DNA from: Anaerolineae bacterium
GTDB lineage: Bacteria; Chloroflexota; Anaerolineae; B4-G1; SLSP01
Length of the DNA stretch: 12,081 nt
Direction of reading: 5' to 3'
Assembly: GCA_018055515.1 (NCBI GenBank)
Contig: JAGPHL010000073.1
Coordinates: 1-12,081, forward strand
The position numbers and the translations under genes are program-made. The notes under the pieces are model-generated. The model did no database searches. It was not told the origin of the DNA and saw nothing but the letters and a program-made list of their open reading frames with translations. Of this stretch, positions 1 to 7,296 are shown piece by piece; the first letter of the stretch is position 1, and each line of letters starts with the position of its first letter.

Positions 1-7
1 AGCCAAC

Positions 8-44
8 CGCGCTGAAGCGCGTTGTTGGGGAGCTCGCTTCAGCG
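8..44. repeat. Inverted-repeat/hairpin segment at the window edge
   Basis: Positions 10-19 (CGCTGAAGCG) are exactly reverse-complementary to 35-44 (CGCTTCAGCG), with a 15-base loop. The left arm can also fold on itself, CGCGCT at 8-13 with AGCGCG at 16-21. No T-tract follows on the + strand, so this is not a standard intrinsic terminator. It could be a dispersed repeat, a terminator-like element of a gene lying to the left, or part of the tyrS leader. I see no T-box signature between here and tyrS. Confidence 0.45.
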
Positions 45-94
45 AACTTGACGTAGCAGACCTGGAATTCATTCCGGGGCGGCTGAGGTTCACA

Positions 95-169
95 GATTCG
101 CCTTTTCGCCTTTTCGCTGATTCGCTTTTTCACTGATTCGCTGACTGCTGACTCGCTGATCTCTATTTT
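95..169 (+). repeat. Short-word leader repeat upstream of tyrS (copy 1)
   Basis: This stretch is built from iterated words such as TTCGCC, TTTTCGC, CTGATTCGCT and GACTGCTGACTCGCTGATC. It ends only 4 bases before the tyrS Shine-Dalgarno. Positions 107-169 match the reverse complement of 8558-8604 base for base, except that this copy carries an extra 16-base unit (127-142). The last 37 bases (133-169) match without a gap. The iterated structure suggests slippage. It may be a dispersed intergenic repeat or a conserved leader; function is unknown. Confidence 0.8.
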
Positions 170-183
170 CGAGGGAGGGCGAC

Positions 184-1401
184 ATGCCAACAATCGAACA
201 ACAGCTGGACATTCTCATGCGGGGCGTCGAATACGGCGATCCACAGACCTATACGAACATGCGCCAGGAGCTCCAGCAGCGCCTGGAACTCTCCGCGAAA
301 ACGGGAAGACCGCTGCGCGTCTATTGTGGCTATGACCCCACGTCGCCCGACCTGCACATCGGGCACACCGTCACGATGCGCAAGCTGCGCCAATTCCAGG
401 AGCTGGGGCATCAAGTGATCTTCGTCATCGGCAATTACACCGCGCTGATCGGGGACCCTTCGGACAAGGACAAGGCACGCCCGCGCCCCACGCCCGAACA
501 GATCGCGGCGAATGCCCGCACCTACCAGGAGCAGGCCTTCAAGATTCTGGACGGCTCCAAGACCGAGGTGCGCTACAACGGCGAATGGTTGAGCCGGCTC
601 ACCCTTGAGGATCTGATCAACCTGGCGTCGAATTTCACCATCCAGCAATTCCTGGTGCGCGACAACTTCGCCAAACGCCTGGAACGCAATGACCCGGTCT
701 GGCTGCACGAACTCTTCTACGCGCTGATGCAGGGCTACGATGCAGTCATGTTGCAAGCCGATGTGCAGCTGGGCGCGACGGAGCAGCTGTTCAACCTCAT
801 GGCGGGACGCAAGCTGCAAGAAGTGTACGGGCAACTACCGCAGATCGCCATCACCCTGCCGATCCTCGTCGGCACGGATGGACACATCCGCATGTCGAAA
901 AGCCTGGGCAACTACATCGGCATCAGCGAACCGCCAGAGGTCATGTACGGCAAGACCATGAGCATCCCCGATGAGGCGATGTCCAACTACTTCAACCTGG
1001 TCACCCGCTGGACGCCGGAGCGCATCGCCGAGATCGAGGCCGCCTTGCGCGCCGGGACCCTCCATCCCATGGAGGCCAAGAAGCAGCTGGCATGGGAGCT
1101 GGTGGACATCTTCCACGGCAGCGAGGCCGCCGATAACGCAGCGGCGCACTTCGAGCGCGTGCATCAACAGCGCGAGCTGCCGCCGGAGATGCCGGTTTTC
1201 CAGCTCTCCGAGCCGACCCGGCTCGTGGACCTGCTGCACGCCGCGGGCCTCGCCGGCAGCAAGAGCGACGCCCGACGCCTCGTCCAACAAGGAGGGGTGC
1301 GCCTCGGCGAGAAGGTCATCACCGATGTGGATTTCGTCGTGCCGGTGGAAGAGGCCATCCTCCAGGTGGGGAAACGCCGCTTCCTGCAGCTGAAACCGTG
1401 A
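184..1401 (+). CDS. tyrS: Tyrosyl-tRNA synthetase (TyrRS)
   Basis: This is a cytoplasmic class I aminoacyl-tRNA synthetase that charges tRNA-Tyr with tyrosine using ATP. The 405 residues match the usual bacterial length. The Rossmann-fold ATP signature HIGH is at residues 58-61 (in DLHIGH), and the KMSKS loop appears as RMSKS at 236-240. The tyrosine-pocket region reads QADVQLGATEQLFN (191-204), where GGTDQ is more common. A C-terminal S4-like RNA-binding domain spans about 340-400 (LVDLLHAAGL...SDARRLVQQGGVRL). The start is set by GGGAGGG at 173-179, 4 bases before the ATG. The leader carries the short-word repeat at 95-169 and no recognisable T-box. The gene is probably monocistronic, because a strong new promoter begins 39 bases after its stop. 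Confidence 0.97.
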   Translation: MPTIEQQLDILMRGVEYGDPQTYTNMRQELQQRLELSAKTGRPLRVYCGYDPTSPDLHIGHTVTMRKLRQFQELGHQVIFVIGNYTALIGDPSDKDKARPRPTPEQIAANARTYQEQAFKILDGSKTEVRYNGEWLSRLTLEDLINLASNFTIQQFLVRDNFAKRLERNDPVWLHELFYALMQGYDAVMLQADVQLGATEQLFNLMAGRKLQEVYGQLPQIAITLPILVGTDGHIRMSKSLGNYIGISEPPEVMYGKTMSIPDEAMSNYFNLVTRWTPERIAEIEAALRAGTLHPMEAKKQLAWELVDIFHGSEAADNAAAHFERVHQQRELPPEMPVFQLSEPTRLVDLLHAAGLAGSKSDARRLVQQGGVRLGEKVITDVDFVVPVEEAILQVGKRRFLQLKP

Positions 1402-1439
1402 CTCGCACCGGAAGGGCCAAAAACGGTCGCCGCCGCACG

Positions 1440-1468
1440 TTGACATTCAGCGCCCCTTATGCTAAACT
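1440..1468 (+). promoter_or_regulatory. Sigma70-type promoter with extended -10
   Basis: A perfect -35 TTGACA (1440-1445) is followed by a 17-base spacer and a -10 TAAACT (1463-1468, 4 of 6 consensus). The TGC at 1460-1462 makes it an extended -10. Transcription should start near 1475, leaving a leader of about 25 bases before the response regulator. It is the best-formed promoter in the window and probably drives the whole 1500-4705 operon. Confidence 0.8.
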
Positions 1469-1499
1469 GGAAAGTGCAGCAGGCTGACGGAGGTACATG

Positions 1500-1889
1500 A
1501 TGGCGGAAATGACCAAACGGGTAGTCGTATGCATCGAAGATGAGCCCGAGATGATCGAGCTGATTCGGATCATTTTAGACCGGGGGGATTTCGAGCTTGT
1601 GGGCGCGGTCGGCGGGCAGCAGGGCCTGGAAACCGTGCGTCGCCTGAAGCCCGATCTGGTCTTGCTGGACCTGATGATGCCCGACATGGATGGTTGGGAA
1701 GTCTATCAGCAAATCAAAGCGGATCCGGCGCTCAAGGCCATTCCCGTCATCGTCGTCACCGCCAAAGCCCAGAGCATTGACAAGGTGCTGGGGCTGCACA
1801 TTGCCAAAGTAGATGACTATGTGACCAAACCTTTCGGCCCCCACGAACTCCTGAGCAGCATCAATAAGGTCTTAAGGCTGGATCTGTGA
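1500..1889 (+). CDS. Single-domain response regulator (receiver, CheY-like)
   Basis: This is a phosphoacceptor protein of two-component signalling with no output domain. Numbered from the first ATG (1497), the acidic pair is E14/D15, the phosphoacceptor is D58 (in LVLLDLMMPDMDG), the switch threonine is T88 (VIVVTAKA), and the conserved lysine is K111 (VTKPFGPHE). The protein stops after helix 5 at about 129 residues, so any output must come through protein contacts. GGAGG lies at 1489-1493. That puts ATG 1497 too close (3 bases), ATG 1500 at 6 bases and ATG 1509 at 15 bases, so 1500 is preferred. It is first in its operon, directly behind a strong promoter. Its TGA overlaps the GTG start of the next gene. 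No histidine kinase is present in the window. Confidence 0.93.
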   Translation: MAEMTKRVVVCIEDEPEMIELIRIILDRGDFELVGAVGGQQGLETVRRLKPDLVLLDLMMPDMDGWEVYQQIKADPALKAIPVIVVTAKAQSIDKVLGLHIAKVDDYVTKPFGPHELLSSINKVLRLDL

Positions 1890-2761
1890 GTGCGATCGCT
1901 CGCGTGGCCCTGCTCGCTATCGGCAACGAATTGCTCAACGGCGAGGTGCAGGACTGCAATCTCCACACGCTGGCGCGCCGGCTTACACAGCAAGGCTTTC
2001 GGGTAGAACAAGCGGCGATGGTGCGGGATGATCCCCCGGCCATCGCCGCTTCGCTCAGGGCTTTGCTGGCGACCCGGCCTGACGTGCTCCTCGTCAGCGG
2101 CGGGTTGGGGCCGACGGCAGACGATTGCACGCTCTCCGCCGTCGCCGCCGCGCTGGGACGTCCCCTCCTCGAGACGCCGGCGGCGCGCCAGGCCGTGGAA
2201 TCCGCCTACGACCGGCTGCTCGCGGCAGGCTACGTGCCGCAACGCGGGCCGGAAGAGGCCCGTCGCAAGATGTCGCGGCTGCCCGAGGGTGCGCTGCCCC
2301 TGTTCAATCCCGTTGGGGTAGCGCCCGGCGTGTGGCTGGAACCGGGCGAGACGATCCTGATCTGCCTCCCTGGCGTTCCGGCGGAGCTGGCAGCGCTCCT
2401 CGAAGGGACGGTCATCCCCCGGCTGAGCGCCCGTTTTGGCCGGCAGGCCTGGGCCGAAGGCGCCCTCGTCGTGCAGTGCGAGGACGAGGCCGACCTGGCA
2501 GGCATCTTGCGCGAGGTGGCCGCGCGCTATCCAGAGGTCTACGTCAAATCGCTGGCCCAACCCTTTCCAGTGACAGGCGTGTCGTCCGCCGAAAATGCCG
2601 CTTTACGCATCCTCGCCGCCGCACACGCGCTCGATGTCACTGCGGCGCAAGCGCAGGTGGAGGAGACGCTGCGCACGCTCGAAAGCGCCTGTGCAGACGC
2701 CGGCGTCCCGGTCTTGCGCCGGGAAATTCAGACGAGCTTCCCAGACGGCTACAGCGTTTAA
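1886..2761 (+). CDS. CinA N-terminal-type (COG1058, MoaB/MogA-fold) protein lacking the CinA C-terminal domain
   Basis: The fold is that of molybdopterin-binding MoCF proteins. In full-length CinA this part is associated with ADP-ribose pyrophosphatase activity, while a separate C-terminal domain carries NMN deamidase. The family opening is clear (LLAIGNELLNGEVQDCN, residues 9-25), as is the signature SGGLGPTADD at 71-80. Further on are KMSRLPEGALPLFNPVGVAPG and ICLPGVPAEL. At 291 residues it is shorter than typical CinA (about 410) and ends without the deamidase domain, as in archaeal and some bacterial lone-domain relatives. It starts with GTG at 1886, sharing four bases (GTGA) with the stop of the response regulator, so the two are probably translationally coupled. 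The exact substrate is not evident. Confidence 0.85.
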   Translation: MSAIARVALLAIGNELLNGEVQDCNLHTLARRLTQQGFRVEQAAMVRDDPPAIAASLRALLATRPDVLLVSGGLGPTADDCTLSAVAAALGRPLLETPAARQAVESAYDRLLAAGYVPQRGPEEARRKMSRLPEGALPLFNPVGVAPGVWLEPGETILICLPGVPAELAALLEGTVIPRLSARFGRQAWAEGALVVQCEDEADLAGILREVAARYPEVYVKSLAQPFPVTGVSSAENAALRILAAAHALDVTAAQAQVEETLRTLESACADAGVPVLRREIQTSFPDGYSV

Positions 2762-2778
2762 CTTACGGAGGTCATCCC

Positions 2779-3264
2779 ATGGAACTGAGCGTGGTACGCA
2801 TCGAAAAACCTGAAACCATCAATTTCATTTTGGGACAATCCCATTTCATCAAAACGGTGGAAGACCTGCACGAGGCGCTGGTCAACGCCGTGCCGGGCAT
2901 CAAATTCGGGCTGGCGTTCTGCGAGGCGTCGGGCAAGGCGTTGGTGCGCTGGTCAGGCACCGACGACGAGATGATCGCTCTGGCGCAGAAAAACGCCCTC
3001 GCCCTCCGCGCCGGCCACAGCTTCCTCATCTTTCTCGGCGCCGGCTACTATCCCCTCAACGTGCTGAACGCCGTCAAGCAGGTCCCCGAAGTCGCCCGCA
3101 TCTTCTGTGCGACGGCCAACCCGGTCGAGGTCATCCTCGCGGAGACCGAACAGGGGCGCGGCATCCTCGGCGTGATTGACGGCGCGACAAGCGCGCAGGT
3201 CGAGGGGGCGGAAGACATCGCCTGGCGCAAGAACTTCCTGCGGATGATCGGCTACAAGCTGTGA
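2779..3264 (+). CDS. Adenosine-specific kinase family protein (COG1839/PF04008)
   Basis: This 161-residue protein resembles the small family typed by the Pyrobaculum adenosine-binding protein, found mainly in archaea and thermophilic bacteria. Recognisable blocks are the opening IEKPETINFILGQSHFIKTV, then GIKFGLAFCEASGKALVRWSG, then AGHSFLIFLGAGYYPLNVLN, and near the end RIFCATANPVEVILAETE followed by GRGILGVIDG. The length matches the family. The adenosine kinase role rests on family annotation and I regard it as provisional. The frame is open far upstream, but ATG 2779 is the real start: CGGAGG at 2766-2771 lies 7 bases before it, and the upstream part overlaps the CinA-type gene in another frame. 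The gap to the previous stop is 17 bases, so it belongs to the same operon. Confidence 0.85.
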   Translation: MELSVVRIEKPETINFILGQSHFIKTVEDLHEALVNAVPGIKFGLAFCEASGKALVRWSGTDDEMIALAQKNALALRAGHSFLIFLGAGYYPLNVLNAVKQVPEVARIFCATANPVEVILAETEQGRGILGVIDGATSAQVEGAEDIAWRKNFLRMIGYKL

Positions 3265-3291
3265 GACGCTCTCGCCGCCCGATGTGACCCC

Positions 3292-4239
3292 ATGTCCTGG
3301 CTGGCGCACATTCGCCGCGATCCCGTCCCCTGGCTGCTGGATCCCGAAAATCCCTCCGCCCGGCTGCTGACCCTGCGCCACATCTTCCGCCGCCCGGAGG
3401 CAAGCCTGGAAGCAGACTATCGCGCGGTGCTCGCGTGGAAGCCGGTGCAGACGCTGCTGCGCTACGCCGATCCCATCAGTTTTTGGGGCCGCGCCGACGC
3501 TCCCTTCTTCGGCGCGGCGGCGGGCACGTTTGGCGTCCTGTACACCCTGGCGCAGATGAGCGCGCCGCCTGCCGGCATCATCCGCGACGCCTGCGACCAC
3601 CTGCTCGCGCGAGGGCGGCTCGCCGATGGGCGCTTTGCCCCCGACGCGGCCGAACCGGGGGTCTGGCTCTGCTACACCGGCATGACGGTGCAGCTGCTCA
3701 CCCACTTTGGCCTGGGTGACGATCCCCGTCTGGAATCCTCCCGCCAGATGCTGGTACAGGCCATCCTGAAGCAGCCGGAGCTGCTCCGCTGCCCCATCGC
3801 GGGAGGGGAATGCGCGGCGGGAATGGTGAAAGCCCTGGCCGGTCTGGAAAGTCGGCCTGAGGCCATGCGCACCGCCGACGAAACGCTGGCCATCCAGCGC
3901 CTGGCGGAGAAATTGCTGCGGTGGCCTTTCGATTGGGAGCGCCGGGAGGCGGATTGGCTGCGGTTGCGCTTCAACCGCTACTACGAGACCGATCTGCTCG
4001 AGCTGACCCACCTCCTGGCGCTTGCCGTCGCCGGGGAACACCTGCGCCTTCGCGAATTCGCGGCGCGACTGGAAACGCTGCAGGATGAAGAAGGGCGCTG
4101 GCACAAAACGCGCCTCGCGGCCAACGACATGCAGATCGAACGCATCTTTCAACCCAGCCGCTGGCTCACTTTTGAGGCGGTGCACACGCTCATGCTGATC
4201 TATGGAGGCAACACCTATGCGGCCGGAGGAGCAGCTTAA
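3292..4239 (+). CDS. Unrecognised protein, possible alpha/alpha-toroid (prenyltransferase-like) fold
   Basis: I do not recognise a characterised family. The 315-residue protein is soluble in appearance, with no signal peptide or membrane segment, and is rich in helices. It opens DPVPWLLDPENPSARLLTLRHIF and contains repeated helical blocks such as GTFGVLYTLAQM, WLCYTGMTVQLLTHFG, DLLELTHLLALAVAG and LQDEEGRWHKTR. The pattern of short helices with periodic tryptophan, glycine and an xDEEGRW turn resembles terpenoid-cyclase or squalene-hopene toroids, although no DXDD or QW motif is complete. Similar proteins in Chloroflexota are, as I recall, annotated with unhelpful names. It begins 27 bases after the previous stop with a weak ribosome site, and its 3' end overlaps the Nudix gene, so it is probably expressed from the operon. 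No function is assigned. Confidence 0.8.
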   Translation: MSWLAHIRRDPVPWLLDPENPSARLLTLRHIFRRPEASLEADYRAVLAWKPVQTLLRYADPISFWGRADAPFFGAAAGTFGVLYTLAQMSAPPAGIIRDACDHLLARGRLADGRFAPDAAEPGVWLCYTGMTVQLLTHFGLGDDPRLESSRQMLVQAILKQPELLRCPIAGGECAAGMVKALAGLESRPEAMRTADETLAIQRLAEKLLRWPFDWERREADWLRLRFNRYYETDLLELTHLLALAVAGEHLRLREFAARLETLQDEEGRWHKTRLAANDMQIERIFQPSRWLTFEAVHTLMLIYGGNTYAAGGAA

Positions 4240-4705
4240 CGATCCCACGCGCTACACCGTCGTGCCCCGCACGCTGATCTTTTTGACGCAGGGCGAGCGG
4301 GTGCTGTTGCTGCGCGGCGCGCCGGATAAAAAGCTCTGGGCCAACCGCTACAACGGGTTGGGGGGACACCTCGAGCCGGGAGAGGATCCGCGGCGCGCCG
4401 CCCTCCGCGAGCTCCAGGAAGAGGCCGGACTCACGTCCGTCGAACTGCGGCTCAAAGGCCTGGTCACCATCACGCGCCCGCAACCGCCCGGCGTCCTGCT
4501 CTTCGTCTTCACCGGGACGGCGCCAGAAAGCCCCCTGCCGCCCTCGCCTGAGGGGCAGGCAGAATGGGTGGAGCTGGCCGCGCTGCAGACATTGCCCGTC
4601 GTGGAGGATCTGCCCGCCCTGCTGGAGCACATCCTGCCGGCGGAGGAGCTCGTCTTCGCCCGCTACCGGGTGACCGAGGCCGGCCTGGAAATGTCCTTCG
4701 ATTAG
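4217..4705 (+). CDS. Nudix hydrolase (MutT-like)
   Basis: Nudix enzymes hydrolyse nucleoside diphosphates linked to another moiety, using a divalent metal held by the Nudix box. The box here is a perfect GX5EX7REUXEEXGU match: G-HLEPG-E-DPRRAAL-RELQEEAGL (residues about 49-71). It is preceded by the strand LIFLTQGERVLLLRG and the family-typical ANRYNGLGGHL. The 162 residues suit a single-domain MutT-like protein. Substrate is unknown; 8-oxo-dGTP or an ADP-ribose type compound are both possible. An ADP-ribose substrate would fit the CinA-type neighbour, but that is inference. ATG 4217 is chosen over the in-frame ATG 4202 because GGAGG at 4204-4208 is 8 bases before it. It overlaps the preceding gene by 23 bases and the convergent membrane-protein gene by 4. 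Confidence 0.94.
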   Translation: MRPEEQLNDPTRYTVVPRTLIFLTQGERVLLLRGAPDKKLWANRYNGLGGHLEPGEDPRRAALRELQEEAGLTSVELRLKGLVTITRPQPPGVLLFVFTGTAPESPLPPSPEGQAEWVELAALQTLPVVEDLPALLEHILPAEELVFARYRVTEAGLEMSFD

Positions 4706-7263
4706 GCGGGCGGCGGGCGACGCGCGGAGAGAGCGCGGGCCTCTTCTTGAGCCGCTGCCCGCAAGGTCACCGGGAAAAGCCCGTGCAACGGGGAAAGGCG
4801 CGCTCCCAGGCGCACGGCTCCCCACAGCAGGAGCGCCAGGGGCAGCCCCACGTCGCTCAGCTGCGCCGCCTGATGCAGCTCCTCTAAGCCGCCGTCATCC
4901 CAGCCCCCCAGCAACCCCGTCAGAAAGCCGTAGCAGGGCGAGAGCAACAGCAGCGCCAGGAACCAGAGCAGGCGTTCCGGGCCCGTCCCGGCTGACGGCA
5001 ACACTCCCAGCAGCGCGCGGGCCCCGTTGTAGGCCAGCAACGCCGCGCCGAAGGGCGCCACACCTGTCTGCCAGAAATTGACTTTGACCCGCCAGTGCCG
5101 GATAAAATGCCATCCCAGGGCCGTGCGGACCAGCAACGGCAGCAGGAAAGCGGGCCACATTCCCGGCGTTCCCCACCGGGGGACAAACAGGAACAGCAAC
5201 AGCAGCCGCAATCCCTGCTCGACGATCAGCACCACAGAACGCCGCCCGGGACGTCCTTCCGCCTCCAACAGCCGTTCTGCCGTCCACGCCGGCCCCTGCA
5301 ACACGGCCCAGACCATGACGGGAGCCAGCAAAGACGCCAGCTCCACATAAGCCTCCCCTAACCAGCCCTCCGCCAGGCGTTCGAGCACCAACGCCAGCGC
5401 CGCGAGCACCAACAGCCCGGCCCACACGCCATAGCGCACTCCCTGACCCAGCATGTAGCGGGCCAGCGTGCGCGCGTCCTGCGTTACCGCCTCGACCAGA
5501 GCGGGCATGAGGCTGTCATACAGGCCGGATTGCAGCGTCTCGCAGGCCAGCGGAAAGAGCATCATCACGGCCCACATCTGCCAGCTGCCGAGCTCGGGCA
5601 CATAGCGGACGAGCCACATTCCCTGCACCAGCGTTCCGGCGGCGACTGCCAGCGTCCCGCCGGTCCACAACAGCCCATAGCGCAAAGCGCGGCGGCGCAC
5701 GCCCCGGTCGAAAGCCGGGATAAACAGGGCATAAAGATCGTACCCCAGCTGCTTGTAAAAGAGAACGCCCACGCCAAAGGCCAGCCATTCGGCAAAATAC
5801 GCCCCCACTCCCAGTCCCAAAACGCTGCGGATCGTGGCGTCGAGGTCGAGCAAATTCGGGAGCACCTCCCGGAACAGGAGCACCAGGAGCGTCTGGAGTC
5901 CCATCCCCCCAATGGCCGTCAGAATGACGAGCCGCTGCTCATAGTCGAAGCGCTGCTCGGCGCGGAAGAACAAGCGGAAGACCATCAGGAAACCCGGAAA
6001 CTGGATGAAGACGCGCGCGATGAGATAGAAAGTCAGGTGCGCCAGCGCCGTCCGCGGCAGGATGAAGAGCGCCCCTCCCATCACCAGTACCATCTGCACG
6101 GCGCCGCTCAGCATCTGCCACCAGATGTACCATTGCAAATACCGAAGTCCCGCCTTAGGATTTTGCGAGCGCCAGGCGACGAAATACCTTACCGCAGCGA
6201 CGCCCACCCCCGCGTCAAAGGCGACCCAGAGCAGCGTCAGCCACTGTCCCGCCTGCTCCCAGAAGCCCCAGGCCTGTTGGGAGGGCAACAGCACCGTCGG
6301 CAGAAACTGCAGCTGGAAGATCAACCAGGGCCACAGCAGGAGGGGACCAATGCCGAGCAACAGCAACAGGGCAGCCAGCGGGCGCTGAAATCCCACCGCC
6401 GTCCAGGGCGAGGGGGAAGCTGTCGCGTCAAACCGCGCGGCGGCCCACCGTTCAGGTCGCAGGAAAAGGCTCCGTCGGGCGACAAACAGGGCGATGAAGC
6501 AGATCAGGAGATCCAGGAGCGCCAGGCTGCCCAAAAACCAGCGGGCCTGCCCGCGAGGAACCGGAGCGCGCGGGTAAGCCTGAAAAGGGATGAGACGGGG
6601 AGCGTTCGCGGCCTCCGCCAACAACCGATAGATGAAATAGTCGAAATAGGGCCATTCGGCCCAGCCGGCATTGCTGGCGTCATCGAACCACGCCCCCACG
6701 ACGAAGACCTGCACCTGTTCCCGTCCCCGCGCCCGCTGCACGAGAGGTTCGCCCGCCGCCGTGACGACGACGGGCTGCAGCAGGTTGGGATTGGAAATCA
6801 CCGTGCGCGCGCGGACTTCCGGGGCCGAGTTCCAGGCGACGGCGGTCTGAAGGGGGTCGGGCTCTGAACTGTTTTGCACCCGCTGCGGATTGGTCTTCCC
6901 GGCCGCGATGTTGAACGCGCCGACGCCGAGGAGCGCCCGAATATCGGCCACCGTGCTGGGGAAATGGGGTCCCAGAAAAACCACGAGGCCGACTTCCTCC
7001 CGCAGCACCAACCGCCCGATCCCCTGCAGCTGCGCGGATTCCAGCAGCGGATCGTTGAGAACGTAGACTTGCGCCAGTTCGGGGTTGTCCACCAGGCGGA
7101 GGTGGGGCGCGGCGCGTTGGATCGTCGCATAGAGGAGATCCTGCGGCCCGACATAGTAGACGCTCACCGCGTCGCCCGTCGTCTGCGCCGATGCCTGTGG
7201 CGCGGGCGCGGCGATCGCGCCCACCAGCAGCGCCAGCAACAGCAGGCGCCCCCACCTGTTCAT
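4702..7263 (-). CDS. Exported 853-residue polytopic protein: extracytoplasmic GATase-like domain plus flippase-like (MOP/Wzx-type) membrane domain
   Basis: The N terminus is a clear signal peptide (RWGRLLLLALLVGAIA, with AxA cleavage near residue 26). Residues about 30-235 form an extracytoplasmic alpha/beta region (VSVYYVGPQDLLYATIQRA, LVVFLGPHFP) that ends in a WAEWPYFDYFIYRLL motif. That motif is reminiscent of GATase1-like domains in exported proteins. No catalytic cysteine is seen at the expected elbow. A membrane helix at about 243-262 follows, then an arginine-rich loop, then roughly twelve hydrophobic segments from about 295 to 820. The region ARTLARYMLGQGVRYGVW...AERLLEAEGRPGRRS...LLLLFLFVP resembles the second half of Wzx/MATE-type exporters. 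A role in moving an envelope lipid-linked sugar is inference. The start has AGGGGGAA just upstream of the ATG. The gene follows scpB by 33 bases, so it is likely co-transcribed. Confidence 0.72.
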   Translation of the reverse strand: MNRWGRLLLLALLVGAIAAPAPQASAQTTGDAVSVYYVGPQDLLYATIQRAAPHLRLVDNPELAQVYVLNDPLLESAQLQGIGRLVLREEVGLVVFLGPHFPSTVADIRALLGVGAFNIAAGKTNPQRVQNSSEPDPLQTAVAWNSAPEVRARTVISNPNLLQPVVVTAAGEPLVQRARGREQVQVFVVGAWFDDASNAGWAEWPYFDYFIYRLLAEAANAPRLIPFQAYPRAPVPRGQARWFLGSLALLDLLICFIALFVARRSLFLRPERWAAARFDATASPSPWTAVGFQRPLAALLLLLGIGPLLLWPWLIFQLQFLPTVLLPSQQAWGFWEQAGQWLTLLWVAFDAGVGVAAVRYFVAWRSQNPKAGLRYLQWYIWWQMLSGAVQMVLVMGGALFILPRTALAHLTFYLIARVFIQFPGFLMVFRLFFRAEQRFDYEQRLVILTAIGGMGLQTLLVLLFREVLPNLLDLDATIRSVLGLGVGAYFAEWLAFGVGVLFYKQLGYDLYALFIPAFDRGVRRRALRYGLLWTGGTLAVAAGTLVQGMWLVRYVPELGSWQMWAVMMLFPLACETLQSGLYDSLMPALVEAVTQDARTLARYMLGQGVRYGVWAGLLVLAALALVLERLAEGWLGEAYVELASLLAPVMVWAVLQGPAWTAERLLEAEGRPGRRSVVLIVEQGLRLLLLFLFVPRWGTPGMWPAFLLPLLVRTALGWHFIRHWRVKVNFWQTGVAPFGAALLAYNGARALLGVLPSAGTGPERLLWFLALLLLSPCYGFLTGLLGGWDDGGLEELHQAAQLSDVGLPLALLLWGAVRLGARLSPLHGLFPVTLRAAAQEEARALSARRPPPA

Positions 7264-7296
7264 TGACTTCCCCCTTAGCGCTACCGTTCCGCCGTG

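Noticed and set aside
95..169. Possible CRISPR-like array in the tyrS leader
   Set aside because: The words are only 6-10 bases, irregularly spaced, with no unique spacers.
1..183. T-box riboswitch before tyrS
   Set aside because: No AGGGTGG-type T-box sequence or specifier-loop arrangement is visible.
2125..2778. Upstream extension of the adenosine-kinase-family gene
   Set aside because: It overlaps the CinA-type gene in another frame and is arginine-rich shadow sequence; the ribosome site at 2766-2771 fixes the start at 2779.
2953..4248. A 431-residue - strand open frame opposite the adenosine-kinase-like and toroid-like genes
   Set aside because: The + strand genes have ribosome sites, family matches and operon spacing, whereas this frame has none and spans two genes.
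5530..6867. A 445-residue open frame on the + strand inside the membrane-protein gene
   Set aside because: Its composition (rich in Gln, Arg, Pro, His) is that of an antisense shadow of a hydrophobic protein, and it has no ribosome site or recognisable domain.
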